From: Aurifilum marmelostoma
Lineage: Eukaryota > Ascomycota > Sordariomycetes > Diaporthales > Cryphonectriaceae
Length of the DNA: 64,000 nt
Reading direction: 5' to 3'
Assembly: GCA_027559495.1 (NCBI GenBank)
Contig: JAMXSV010000017.1
Coordinates: forward strand, 806,001 to 870,000
Each line of letters begins with the position of its first letter. Position 1 is the first letter of the stretch. Positions 1-10,775 of the stretch are shown here, piece after piece. Position numbers and translations under genes: made by a program. The notes under the pieces were generated by a model that did not search any database, had not been told where the DNA came from, and worked only from the letters and a program-made list of their open reading frames with translations.

Positions 1-1260
1 ATGGGCATCCACACGGCGAATCTGCAGCCGAACGTGTTTGACAGCAGCTCCGAGAACCACAGTGGCTCCACGAGCGAGAATGACACCGACACATCCGATG
101 ACGAGGGCAACGTCGACTTCAACGATGATGCCAGCGCAGCAAGCGAGGGAGACCTGGGGCACATCGAGCCTGTCCGTCGGCCACTTCTCTCCTCGCCAGG
201 TCGCCGGAGGAGCTATAACGATTTTCAACCCGTTCAGCTGAGGGAACCTTTGGTGCGGGGAAAACAGGTCCAGGTCGACAGGATCTCGAGATCGCCAGGG
301 GCCACGGCGACAGCGATAACATCATACGGTACAATGTCACCAGCCCGAGCTGACACAAGTGACGAAGCTGAGGCATCAGGCACTGCTTCTTCGGACGCTC
401 CATACCGCCCGAATCTGGCTGCAGTATCCAGTGCGCTGCTCGAGATCGACCGACCGGCCACCCCACGCAGAGGACTGAGCCGGAACGCATCACGAGACCA
501 GGTGCAAACAAGAATCCACACCCCCAAGCCTGTGAGACCTACCTTTTCGAGACAGGGTAGCCAGGCTGTGAGGTTCTCCAGCCAAGTCCTACCACAGACC
601 GAAGTCACAGAGTCAGAGGGCGGATCGGGACCAGTGCTCCGCTTCGCAGAATCTGACACTCCTCAAGAGCGACCAGGGATCTCCAGGACAACGTCGCATG
701 TTCGATCTTCAAGCAATGTTGTTCCGGTCGAGACAAATGTCCATCACGATCACCAAGAAGAGATGGGGCCGACGGTCTCATTCGCCCTTGGGCCCGAGAG
801 CAGACCGCTGACGGAGCCCCCGTCCCCCGGAGGGGCCAGCCCCAAGGATGTCTCAATCCATATCCCAGACCTTCTTGCCTCCTACCAGCTAAACAACGTA
901 GAAGAGGAGGCGGAGAATGGCCCTGGCGACCACAACCCGAGCCTACAGCTCTCGTTTAACGACCTGCCCAGCCGGGCCCAGTACCTTATCCTCAACGAGC
1001 TACTACGCCAGAACTCGAGCGACTCGGCAGTCTTGTTCACCACGCTGCCTATACCGGCCGAGGGAACCTGCAGGAGCGAGGAGATGAGCGTGCAGTACCT
1101 GTCGGATATCGAGGTTCTTTGCAGCGATCTTCCTCCTGTGTTGTTGGTGTTGAGTAACAATATGACGTACGTACTCGAGCTGTCCATCCCACTCTTACAC
1201 ACAAGGCAATATTTGTTTGCTGACTATACCTTCTCAAACAGGGTGACTGTCAGTCTATGA
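1..1260 (+). CDS. Cation-chloride cotransporter, C-terminal part (5' end outside window)
   Basis: C-terminal cytosolic part of an SLC12-family cation-chloride cotransporter; the fungal member (Vhc1 type) moves K+ and Cl- across the vacuolar membrane. The first base is an in-frame ATG, but the transmembrane core is absent, so the gene must begin left of the window. The first ~270 residues are polar, Ser-rich and probably disordered. The last ~75 match the conserved family tail: LPSRAQYLILNELL, then FTTLPIPAEGTC, then DLPPVLLV, ending VTVSL. A 75-nt intron at 1167-1241 (GTACGT...CAG, branch CTGAC) joins NNMT to VTVSL. Because 75 is a multiple of three, the unspliced frame also stays open and would insert 25 residues; the spliced end is the family-like one. 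Confidence 0.85.
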   Translation: MGIHTANLQPNVFDSSSENHSGSTSENDTDTSDDEGNVDFNDDASAASEGDLGHIEPVRRPLLSSPGRRRSYNDFQPVQLREPLVRGKQVQVDRISRSPGATATAITSYGTMSPARADTSDEAEASGTASSDAPYRPNLAAVSSALLEIDRPATPRRGLSRNASRDQVQTRIHTPKPVRPTFSRQGSQAVRFSSQVLPQTEVTESEGGSGPVLRFAESDTPQERPGISRTTSHVRSSSNVVPVETNVHHDHQEEMGPTVSFALGPESRPLTEPPSPGGASPKDVSIHIPDLLASYQLNNVEEEAENGPGDHNPSLQLSFNDLPSRAQYLILNELLRQNSSDSAVLFTTLPIPAEGTCRSEEMSVQYLSDIEVLCSDLPPVLLVLSNNMTYVLELSIPLLHTRQYLFADYTFSNRVTVSL

Positions 1261-2165
1261 TTCAGACAGGAAGAGAAGTGTATCGTCTATCCTGTTCCCA
1301 AGGTGTTGCTTCCCGTCTCGCCAGGGCGGGAGCAGAGAAATTGCATCCTGTGGGTCTCTTCTAAGCCTGACGAAGGGGGGTTGTTTTCGCGCACTATGTT
1401 GCATGTGAAGCAATTAAACTTGTCGCATTTTCGTGTCTTTCGCCGAATTCTTGTATATCCCCGAATTCTCACCATCAAAGTCGATCTGGGTTGTTCCAAC
1501 AAGGGGCCATTGAGTATAGCACTTTAGGCGTCATCGTTGCATTTTCCAGAAACGCATCAGAACCGGGCAAGGGGAAACGACAGCATTAATAATTCTCTCT
1601 GTGTATTTACACAAAATAAACGCTATTTAGCCCTCTCAAGGGGCCGTTGTGTATCCCTCGTCACGAATCGTGTATGTGTGTGTGTCTCACGCCCCAGTCA
1701 AGGGAGTGAGCGAGGCCTGTACTTAGTAGGACAACTGATGGATTCTTTGTTCCGGGTCCTTCGTTTCGACCTCCCAGCACAACGAATGTTCAAAAAAGAA
1801 AAAGATTGTCCAGAAGGGCTCGGCTTGTTTCTTGACTGACAGCGACAAAGCAAATCGCGACGCAAGTCAAAGTTCGTCGGGGGACGGGAGTGCACACAGC
1901 CTCACACTCACACGATGATTCTTTGTTACTCACTTTTCCTCTTTTCCTTCTTTTCTTTTCGCACGAAAGTCTGCGAATCAGCTGTCGACCAATGACATAT
2001 TTGACTCGAGCCTCAGCATCCATCTTGTCTGGGACTTTTTCCCATTAAAGTATGTCATGCTAAAACAAGAGACCGCGCCGCATCGTGGAAAACATTCCAG
2101 TCGGAAACGCGACGCTTCTCGCGCCTTTGACTACGTAATATCGTGCTCCTTCCCATTTACCCATC
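1261..2165. other. Intergenic, no gene seen
   Basis: Spacer between the cotransporter end and the next start. It holds short pyrimidine-rich tracts and a small GT-rich stretch near 1671-1687. Open frames of 60-100 codons on both strands show no recognisable protein. Probably 3' UTR followed by the promoter of the 2166 gene. Confidence 0.6.
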
Positions 2166-4217
2166 ATGAACCGACAGCACCACGATGTCCACCGGAATCC
2201 GTCCACCTCCACCCTCAGCAGCCCGACAAGCAGCCCCAGCAGCAGCACGAAGGCGAAACTCCTGTCCAGGATCAACAAGCTGAGGCGGCCGTCTGACGCC
2301 AACAACAGCGGTATCTTTAGTCTTAGGTCGCCATCGTGGTCGCCACGGGGTACGACGACGACCGCCACGTCAGCCAGCATAGCGGCGGATGCGTTTAGAA
2401 TTGTGCACGAGCCGGACAGGATGCCGTTGTACTCGCCGCCGACGCCGATCAACCCGCGCACAGAGCGTGAGTGCGAGGAGGCGCTCAACGAGATGTTCGC
2501 GCAAGCGAGGGAGGGTAAAGTGGCGGAGGGCGAGGGTGGTGTGATGGACCAAGAAGAGGCGAGGATGATGAGTCTGACCATCCCTGGTCCGAGATATGAG
2601 AATTTGGTCAACAGTCAAGAGCCCCCACGGGATCGGGAAGTTCATGGAGGCGCTCATATGGGCAGGACCCGGCGGCCGCCACTTATTGCCATCCCCAGAG
2701 ACGCCTTGGCGACCTCTCGTTCTGAAAAAGCAGGTGTCCAAGCCCCTCCCGTCCCCAAACGATCAGCATCGGCGCGACTCGAAACTATCCCAGGCAGTCC
2801 CATGACGCCCATGACGGCACGGTCTATCGACAGCCACGGCGTTCAGAGCGTCATCAGCGGAGAATCGGCCCGGGCCCCACGTCTACTGGAACAGAGAGCG
2901 TTGATACCATTGGATGCAAAGACCAGGGTCAACAAGCAGGAAGGGACGAGCATGCACAGCACGCTCAGTCCGTTGTCGTGGTCGCCGGTTTCGATGGCAG
3001 CTCCAAGCAAGCCGCCAGAGTTGAGAGATACCGCGGCGGCGAAGGACCCACTCAAGACGCCGCCCCGGCCGCGGCAGGATGATGCAGATGCGTGGGACAC
3101 TAGGCCGAGGAGTAGTATGAGGGAAAGTGTGAGGAGTAAGGATTTGGTGAACACTGACAGTGACATGGAGGAAGTCGAAACAACGACAAAGGCCATCTCG
3201 CTTAAGGGATCTGGTGAGACTCGAACCGCCAAAAGCGTATCCCAAAGTACAAGAGAAACAGCACCAAGAACGCCGCCGAATCATAAGAGACGGCTGATAT
3301 GCTCAGGACGCTGCAGGCCAGACACCAGACCATGCGATACATGCCGGACGAGATATGACCAAGAGGACTCAGACATTATGAATGACTCAGACCCGGAGTA
3401 CGAAGACATCCGGGTCAGAACACCAAGCCTCTCTCCGCCAACTCTCTCACCACGGAAGGCCAAACCCTTTCCTATCGACACCACTCCGACGAGGTCGTCT
3501 CGGCGCGGTGGTGATGACACGCCTCCGTTCCCCCGGACCATCTCATGGCCAATGAAGGTAGCTCCCTCCCCGAGAGGTAGTAGCTCAACTCCGCAGACGC
3601 CTGTCCAGGAACCATACAGATTCAGCGCCCGGTCGCTCAGCATCTCGCCCACGCCCTACATTGCACAACAGCTCGAGGTGTTTCCGTCACCACCCCTGCG
3701 TAGGGTCTCCATCTCCTCGCCGACACGGGTGGAGACGTCCGAAACTGCGCTATATCATCTGGGGCGGCGTGAGAGGACGGGCGAAGACGGCGGCGAGATT
3801 ATTCGTGTTGGCAGTGTCCACTCCGGCGAGGTGAAGATGGTTCACGGTCCGGATCCTGATGGTGATGACGATAAGCATGAGGATGGCGACACGACGAAGT
3901 TGTTGGCGGACGAGAACAACGGGGTCGAGACGCGGGCCGGGGAGAGGAAACATGAGGCGGGCGGAAGCTATGGAGATTGGTTCAGCTATTATGCTGAGAA
4001 GGAGGGGAGGCATGCTGCTAGGTAAGTCGCTCGATGTTTCCTGCGTCTGCAGTGTTTGTTGTCGTGTGCAAGTGTATGGACCAAGTGACCGACTGACTGA
4101 AGCTGCAGTCTTGAACCGAGGACATCGATGGCCTCGAATGTCTACGACCGGATTGTGTCAATTTATGATATGTACGCTGACCTGCCTGAGGAATACGAGC
4201 ATATCGGAATGTTTTGA
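2166..4217 (+). CDS. Large disordered protein of unknown function
   Basis: I do not recognise this protein. It is Ser/Pro/Thr-rich and mostly low complexity, with many SP/TP sites (SLSPPTLSP, SISPTP) that suggest a phosphorylated scaffold or regulator. A Cys-bearing segment near residues 380-397 (CSGRCR, CDTCR) could bind metal. The long first exon runs to 4021. A good donor (GTAAGT at 4022) and acceptor (GCTGCAG ending 4108) define an 87-nt intron. The second exon, 4109-4217, adds a compact ordered tail with MASNVYDRIVSIYDMYADLP and stop TGA. Without splicing the frame stops at 4023-4025, so the tail depends on splicing. The start was taken as the first ATG of the open frame. The product is about 654 residues. 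Confidence 0.6.
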
Positions 4218-4555
4218 GCAGGTCGAGGCCAAAAGGGAACTGGTGTTGTGTCACCATGTAGGCGGCGAAACGCTTATTGGGTTTGCTGGTGGTGTGAATT
4301 TGACGTTGTGGGCGAATTCTTCCTGCATGTCGCTCAGGGTGTTCGTATAAGGTGTGGTTCTTGTTTGAAGCCAAGTTGAAGGGTTGCGAAGTAGAGCATC
4401 TTTTCGACCACCAAGCTCCGTCGATGCGGGTTTCTGTCTGTTGTATATATATGTATATACCGTCTATTGCGGATGGACAATATAGCCAGCCACCTCTTTC
4501 TTATCTATGTGCAGGAATCCCCGTGTGAAGGGAGAGGTTCTATCAATCTTCATCT
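4218..4555. other. Convergent 3' spacer
   Basis: 338 bases between two convergent genes. A short TA-rich tract (near 4445-4460) may serve 3' end formation. No gene seen. Confidence 0.5.
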
Positions 4556-5718
4556 TTAGGAGATCTTTGTAACGACCAACTCACCTCTATCCTCACCGTC
4601 TAGCTCGAGCAGGCCGCCGCCCTCGAGCTTCTTCTTCCACTTGGTGCTCTCGTACCGTGCCAGTATCATGGTCATCCTCAGTATCTTATGGTTGCTCGAG
4701 TCATGCTCCGTAACATCGTCTGATACTGGTGTGAAGGTCCACCGGCCAAAAGCCCAGTTCAGGATGAACCGGCTCTGAGGATGTGGTGGTGTGGGGATGG
4801 ATAGGTCCTCGTCCGAGCCTCTAACTGTTGTTGATGTCGACAGGACGGCTTTGATCCGATAGACTTCATCCTTGGGGGCTGCCTTGAGAAGCTTCTGGAG
4901 GTTTTCTGCGTTGACAGTGGAGCCTTTGGGACCGCTGAGCTCAATGGACAGGACTTCCACCTCTGACTGGTGACCCTTCTCGTGGTCGTGATTGTGTTCG
5001 TGGTCATGGGTATGATTGTCCGATCCCTCTGCCAGGGCCTGCGCGAGACCACCATCGATTCCGAAGACAACGCCCATGGGCACCCGGCCCTTGTCGCTCT
5101 TGACCCAGGCTGTGTCGACTTCCAGGTCGCCTACACGGTCTAGACACTCGTCGAACCTGCGCTCGTCGCAGTTCTCCCACCTATACCCAGTGTCAGGCAT
5201 GCCGTAGCCTCAGACAAGTAATAGTTGGGCTTTGCCACTCACTTGTTGAAGACGATCAGGTCCGTATACTTGGCCTGCAGCCTGGCTGTAACGCTCGTGT
5301 CCTCGTACCCCTTCCAGTTCTCGACATCAATGACGCTCACCACGCCGTCGAGCACATAGGCACCCGTGCGCCGCGCAAGGCGGTTGATCTCCATGGCCAG
5401 GGTAGCGGGAAATGCGGATCCCGAGGTCTCGACAACGACACGATCCGGAGTCACGCCGGCGCGCAGCTCCTCGAGGGCGTCGCCCAGCTGGCCTACCAGG
5501 TTGCAGCAGATGCACCCGTTGAGCATCTCGCGCACGCCCGAGATGGCGCTGGACGAGGCGAGCTGTGAGTCGACGGCCAGGTCGCCGAACTCGTTCTTGA
5601 GCAGGGCGAGGCGGTAGTCCGGGCTGGCGGCGCGCAGCTGCGGGATCAGGTTGAGGATGAGCGTCGTCTTGCCGGAGCCGAGGAAGCCCGTGATGATCGT
5701 GATCGGTATGGGCGCCAT
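4556..5718 (-). CDS. CobW/COG0523 family metallochaperone GTPase
   Basis: G3E-family P-loop GTPase of the CobW/COG0523 group, which delivers metal (zinc in the ZNG1 type) to client proteins. Exon 1 is 5243-5718 and exon 2 is 4556-5180; the 62-nt intron (GTGAGT...TATAG) splits the codon for K in FNKWE. The product is 366 residues. Visible motifs are Walker A GFLGSGKTT at residues 11-19, the metal-binding CICC at 69-72 (NGCICCNL), the Walker B region VSVIDVEN, the base-recognition NKWE and a His/Asp-rich loop (DNHTHDHEHNHDHEKGH) typical of zinc-binding members. The C-terminal CobW_C part contains LNWAFGRWTFTPV. Start: the MAPIPITIITGF amino end places the P-loop correctly. Which metal it carries cannot be read from sequence. 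Confidence 0.95.
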
Positions 5719-6466
5719 CTTAGAAACAAAAAGTAGTTTGGTGTGGCTAGGAAGAGGAGGATGGCGGAGGGGAGGAGGGGAGGAGCGTAGTAGGATGAGC
5801 GGCCTGGAAGCTGCGCGGGAGAGGAGAGAGACAATCAGAAGTGGAGGATGTTGGCAAAGAATGAATGTCGTCTGATGCTCAGCTCATCATCCTTTTTGAA
5901 AATACCTCGATGACGGAACTTCAGACGAGATCCATTCTCGGCGTCCGGATCGGCTATGGAATTTTAAGGTTATCACTTATCGCTGTCGGCAGGGGTTTCC
6001 CCTTGCAAATGAAGTACATGGGTACGTATATCCGTGGTTCGGAATTTATTCTCTTTGCAGGGACATCTTGACCTTTTACTCTCTTCCGACGAAACGCATG
6101 GGTGGACTGAGGGGAAGGGCAGGGGTCTCAACAAAAGTTGGGTTTATCCTCCTCGACAGTATACCTCAAGCTCCTTTCTGCAGAGCAGTCAATAGCAACC
6201 GGTGAGCATAGCCCATCCAGGCTCGTTCTCGCCCTTGAACGAGGCTGGCTGAGAGGCTGGCAGAGTGACGTCACATCCTCAGACCATCGTAGGCCATAAG
6301 ACGTACATCGCACCTTCTAGCACATTACTCCAAAGCCAACTAGCCTTTGAACATTCTTGACAAGTTACACCTCTACAAGTCTTCCTACAATAATACACTT
6401 GACGATCGTCGGATTTGCCCCACGAAAGTCCTTCTCAGACAGCGCCTAGGACCAATCTCTCTCAAT
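5719..6466. other. Divergent promoter region
   Basis: 748 bases between the CobW-type gene (leftward) and the small protein gene at 6467 (rightward), so both promoters lie here. The stretch just left of 5860 is purine-rich. No coding sequence recognised. Confidence 0.5.
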
Positions 6467-6922
6467 ATGTCTTCAGCCAAGCCGACTAGCGAGGTCCAGA
6501 ACGAGGACAGCGCCAACAAGCCAAGTTACAAGGACCAGCTGGACGAAGTCGCCCACAAGATCAAGTTCCCCGAACAGTCCAACAGCAGTGAAGGCGGCGG
6601 CATAGTGGAACAGGTCGTCGACAAAGGTAAGCCGCCTCCGCAGCCTACAATGCAAACAACCTCATCCTCTCAAGCAGGCTTTGCCAGGGAGGCCTGATCT
6701 GATTGAAGGAGAGGCTCACACCGGATCTTGGTGAAATTAGTCTCTCAATATGTCCCGGCAGCAGCCAACCTCTTGGGCAAGCAAGAGGGCGATGTCGCCA
6801 CGTCGGAAGCTGAGACCAAACCCCCCGGCCCACCAGAGCGGCCACATCACGATACGCAGATCGAGGAATTCGTGAGAGATCAGCACCGCAGCAAGAAGGG
6901 AGATGGGATGAGCGTGGAATAG
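6467..6922 (+). CDS. Small acidic/basic protein of unknown function (113 aa)
   Basis: Two-exon gene: 6467-6626 and 6741-6922, with a 114-nt intron (GTAAGC...ATTAG) inside a GTC codon. The joined product has 113 residues. It begins MSSAKPTSEVQ, carries a central segment (IVEQVVDKVSQYVPAAAN) with amphipathic character, and ends with a polar tail (DTQIEEFVRDQHRSKKGDGM). I have the impression of similar short hydrophilic proteins in other Sordariomycetes but cannot name a domain or function. A nearer acceptor at 6675-6677 would give a short product ending at a TGA a few codons later, so alternative splicing is possible. The chosen model is preferred because it joins two segments of similar character and uses the longer frame. 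Confidence 0.65.
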
Positions 6923-7238
6923 TCAATTAGTGAACGGAAGGGATCACGAAGGGGTGAACTTTTTCTTTTTCTTTTTTCTCAAAAACAATTATTCGGTTTT
7001 GCGGCGTCCTTTTTCTGATCATTGTAAGTGGCGTATAGCAGAGAGGTACATATAATAGGTCACCTGACAGCAAGAGCAGCAATACGCACCTAAATATTCT
7101 CTATTGATGGGGTTGACTCGCTAGGCAAAGGCATTCATTGTGAGAGGATAGAAAAGCGAAATTCGTGATAGCAAAAAAACATACATAAATAATGAGCTCA
7201 AAAATCAATGGACCGTCGTTCCGCCACAATAGGCATTC
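6923..7238. other. Convergent 3' spacer
   Basis: 316 bases between convergent genes, containing T-rich and A-rich tracts (6958-6990, 7170-7200) consistent with two 3' UTRs. No gene seen. Confidence 0.5.
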
Positions 7239-8191
7239 CTACATCAGCCACCCCATCGCAAATACAAGCATCCCGGAAATCATCCGCATACTTCTCCAGC
7301 CGACCCCCGCAGCAGCACCACCAGTGACATATTCCGACGGCGAGGACAAGGTGTAGTGATCCGTCGGTAACCCGCTCTGCGTCAGCAGCGCGCCTGCCCA
7401 CCACGCTTCAGCCCTTGTGGGGCCGATCCCCTCCTCGGAGGCGTTCGACACCAGCAAGGTGCCCGGGTTGGCGTTGGTGGCGGTGACGCCGTTGCCCCAG
7501 ATGCTCAACACATCGCCGGCGGTCCGGTCCGCCGTGTCCAGGGGGCACGTGATGGTCTGCGTGGGCGTCTCGCAGGCGTCACAGGTGACGAGGGTGGTGA
7601 CAAAGTTGGGGGGTGGTGCTGCTGGAGTTGTCCAGGTTGCCTCGTCGCCGGTGCAGACTTGCTGCACCGTGTAGGTCGCCGGCCATTGAGAGGTTGCGTC
7701 GGCGGCCTGGGCGATGAAGCAGTACTCTGTCGTGAAGACGGGGAGAACGGTGGTCATCAGTGTCGTGGGGGTTGGCTGTGTACTCGTAGTGAGGACGGGG
7801 TCTCCAAGTTGTTGTGCCGGCTCGTTCCTGATGACAGAAGGATGTTGGTGGGGGAATTGCCAGACCTTGTGCTCGACAGACAGGAGAATACTCACAATAT
7901 TGTATTCATCATCGCGTGAGGTATGAGAACAGGTAGCTCAACCAATGAAAAGCATATAAGCAAATAAAATACGACCGGCGGGTCGAAGCGCCACGAGTGA
8001 GTGCCCTTAGGAGACTGAGGACATGACGGTATTGACTGGACAATCGAGCCTGGCAGCAGACGAGAGAGAAGTGGACACAGCGCAGGAGCACGAGTGTGTT
8101 CAAGATGAGAATCAGAATCCGGAAGGCACAGACGGAGTCGCCTTCCTGCCTGTCTTATACATATATTCAGCAACGCTTGAGCATCGCCCAT
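7239..8191 (-). CDS. Secreted GPI-type surface protein (5' end uncertain)
   Basis: The main exon is 7239-7827 and encodes a Thr/Ser-rich protein with several cysteines (YCFIAQ, VCTGDE, TCDACE, TCPLD) and a hydrophobic C-terminal tail (MISGMLVFAMGWLM). This is the layout of GPI-anchored fungal wall proteins. A clear intron, 7828-7895 (68 nt; GTGAGT...CATCAG), joins it in phase to an upstream exon ending MMNTI. That exon contains the hydrophobic stretch PPVVFYLLICFSLVELPV, which could be the signal peptide. The only in-frame ATG upstream of it is at 8191, giving an unusually long N-terminal region. A TATA-like element on the minus strand near 8157-8168 lies inside that region, so the true start, or another 5' exon, is unresolved. 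The C-terminal part is solid; the first ~70 residues are not. Confidence 0.5.
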
Positions 8192-9343
8192 GTGAGGTTA
8201 GTCGAGGAATGCGGTAGGCATGAATACGCGTCCCGCTCAGGGTCACGAGGTCGCCATCGCCTTCTCTCCCTGCCTACTTGGCAGCAGGTAAAAGTGCAAC
8301 ACGAGACTGGGTCCAGAACCCTTTGCGCCCTGTGTGCCTCTCTTTCTTTTCCCTCTTTTCTCGTTGTGGCGGTAAAGGAGCCCTATCACGGAACGTAGTC
8401 ACCAGCCATGCCTCAAGGGAGCACAAATTACCAAGACAGATCGGATGTTCATTTGGGGGCCTTGTTGGGCTTCAGACCCCGCGGTGGATCGTCTGCTGTG
8501 CACGCATGCTGCTGCAGCTGACACCTATCGTATGGTCGCCCAGTGAGACACCCTCGGGCCAAAAGGGCGCAAGCATTGGAATGCTGCGGAGCAGAAGACT
8601 CGGGGTCGGAGGCAGACTACAAGGAAGCGTGTCAGATCTAAAAATGCAATCAAGGTACCCACGCAGCGATGAGATCGCAACAGCAAAGCCCCTAGCGAGT
8701 ACGATGAGCGCATGTGGTACAGAACAGTGCGCCCTTCATCCCTCGGGCGCCACAAAGTTGTAAGATCCCTTCCGTGCAGGCTGGACCCCTTCCAGCGCCC
8801 TTCACGGTACGTATCAGTATGTATGTTATGTCTCCCGTCATTGGCATCTCACACCCACAGAGTGCAGAGTGCGAGACTTCCTAATCGAGGATTGAAAACT
8901 TCATCTTCGGAGGGTTTCCCGAAGGAAACATGGCAACACGGCACTGTAGATATCGAGGTGACGGTCGTGGCTTCTCCGTGATTACTTTTTGATCTGAAGA
9001 AGAGAAGAAGGAGAAAATCAAGAACAAAATTTTCGGGCGCACGAGATAGTTTTGTAGTACCAGCTTGGGTGGGCCCGGAATTCTGTGTGGGGTCTTCATT
9101 ACATAAGCTCAGCTGCTCGCGTGGCTGCTATCGATACAAGGCCTGCTGGGGCGTCTCTCAATCGACTTTCCCCTTAAGAGCCAACCTCGACATTGCATTT
9201 CTTCCTCCGTCTTCGACATATTACTCCTACTACCAGCTGCGTCGTAAAGAGGTTGTCAGCGATCTCCCCTTGCCCTCCTCCTGCCGCCGCTGCGACACCT
9301 CCACCTCTCAAGTCGTCAACAAATCACCGCCCTCTCAACCAAA
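8192..9343. other. Divergent promoter region
   Basis: 1.15 kb between the GPI-type protein gene (leftward) and the FAM32A homologue (rightward). Open frames up to about 160 codons (8278-8763) lack recognisable features and have no plausible partner exons. A CT-rich leader precedes the start at 9344, as is usual for strongly expressed fungal genes. Confidence 0.5.
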
Positions 9344-9793
9344 ATGCCTTCCGACGACTACACCTCTGCAGCCGCAGGCGGTGCTCTCCGCATAAAAGGC
9401 GCCAAGGTGAAGAAGCACAAGAAGAAGAAGGCCGGCAAGAGCGATCTCGAGAAGAACCTATCCACCGGCGACGAGCCCTCAGCCTCCTCGCCCTCTTCTT
9501 CTAGACGCAGAGAGCCCGAACGTTCAAGGGACACTAAGGAAGAGGAGAGGAAGGGCGAGGATGTGGAAGAGGAGGAGGAGGCCACCATCGAGGAAAAACC
9601 TTTCCGAAGGCAACAGACGGACGCAGAACGAAGGTTTGAGGAGGCCAAGAGGAAGAAGATGCTAGATCTGGCCGAGAAGTCGAAAACGAGACCTGAGCTG
9701 CTCAAGACCCATAAAGAGCGTGTCGACGAGCTGAACACGTACCTGGCGAGGCTGAGCGAGCATCATGACATGCCCAAGATCGGTCCTGGTTAA
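9344..9793 (+). CDS. FAM32A/DUF1754 family protein
   Basis: Single-exon gene of 149 residues homologous to human FAM32A, a small nuclear protein found at the spliceosome active site in human structures. The family layout is complete. A Lys-rich N-terminal block (KGAKVKKHKKKKAGK) is followed by an acidic, Glu-rich middle (KGEDVEEEEEATIEE), then the conserved C-terminal segment running from RRFEEAKRKKM through KTHKERVDELN to the diagnostic ending EHHDMPKIGPG. The length fits the family (about 110-150). The ATG at 9344 sits in a good context (CAAAATG) behind a pyrimidine-rich leader and is the first of the frame. A role in splicing here is inferred from the family only. Confidence 0.93.
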   Translation: MPSDDYTSAAAGGALRIKGAKVKKHKKKKAGKSDLEKNLSTGDEPSASSPSSSRRREPERSRDTKEEERKGEDVEEEEEATIEEKPFRRQQTDAERRFEEAKRKKMLDLAEKSKTRPELLKTHKERVDELNTYLARLSEHHDMPKIGPG

Positions 9794-10775
9794 GTCCTTA
9801 AGGAGGAAAGTATCGACCGCAAACTGAATCCGCAGTCAAGGGACGGCTTTCCTCGCAGCACGCCCATGGTGCCAACGCCTCATGCAGCAGTAGGCGGTCC
9901 TGAAGATCTTGACTATTGATCCGTCATCAACTTCGGTCAAGTGTTTCCCGAACAGCTCGTACGAAGGAGATTTTGTGTTTCATCACTGGAGTTAACAAGT
10001 TATCGACGCAATCAAAACTTAATGAATTATTCTCCTGCATTTTTTTTTTTAGCAGATATACCCAATCTATCTTTTGACATCTTTTCTCTTCCATGCATAT
10101 GGTCTTTTAAGAGATGTTACAGCCCCTTCCAGGGTGAAGAGGGCCAAAACTGGGTTGCATCGCTGGTCAAACAGAGTGTGATGCGACTTCAGTACGGGGC
10201 CCGATATCGAATATTTGAACAAACGTTCTCTGGTTCATTAGGAAGTCGACTGCTTTTTGGAAGCCTTTGTTTTCTTCCTCAGGCCGGAACGACAAACAAT
10301 CCTTTACGCGCGCGCACACACACACACACACACAGAGACAGTAGATCACATAGAAGATCAGAATATGCTTGGATTTGAAAGGTGCTTATAAATGTGCCAT
10401 GTTTGATTTTATTACGGTCTAGGTTCCAGACATGTGTCCTGTTTCTCTACCTCGTGTTCCCTTTTTGTTGTTCCATATCCGTCCGTGTTCTATCTTGGGG
10501 TATCATAAGGAGTGGTCCGATACTGTTTGCCGCCGTATCCCGCTGTTCCGATATCGCTATGCAAAATAATGCTGAATGTATGCAACTTTCCTCTATGCTG
10601 ATAACCATTAATACTAAACGATGAGAGATAATAACCGCCCTGCCCAATATGCGCCGTGCTGAGGAAAAGCTGAAATTCTCGTGTTGTAAAGGAACGCGTG
10701 AAAAGAAAATGCCGTAATTGAAGTGGTTTAGTAGATTCGTGTATGTTGTGTGTCGTGAAGCTGCGGCCGCCGCCA
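9794..10775. other. Convergent 3' spacer with CA repeat
   Basis: 982 bases between two convergent genes. It holds a (CA)10 tract (10315-10334), T-rich stretches and a run of nine or more T near 10041-10051. No gene recognised. Confidence 0.5.
10315..10334. repeat. (CA)10 dinucleotide repeat
   Basis: Perfect CA microsatellite directly after a CG-rich tract in non-coding sequence; likely length-variable between strains. Confidence 0.9.
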
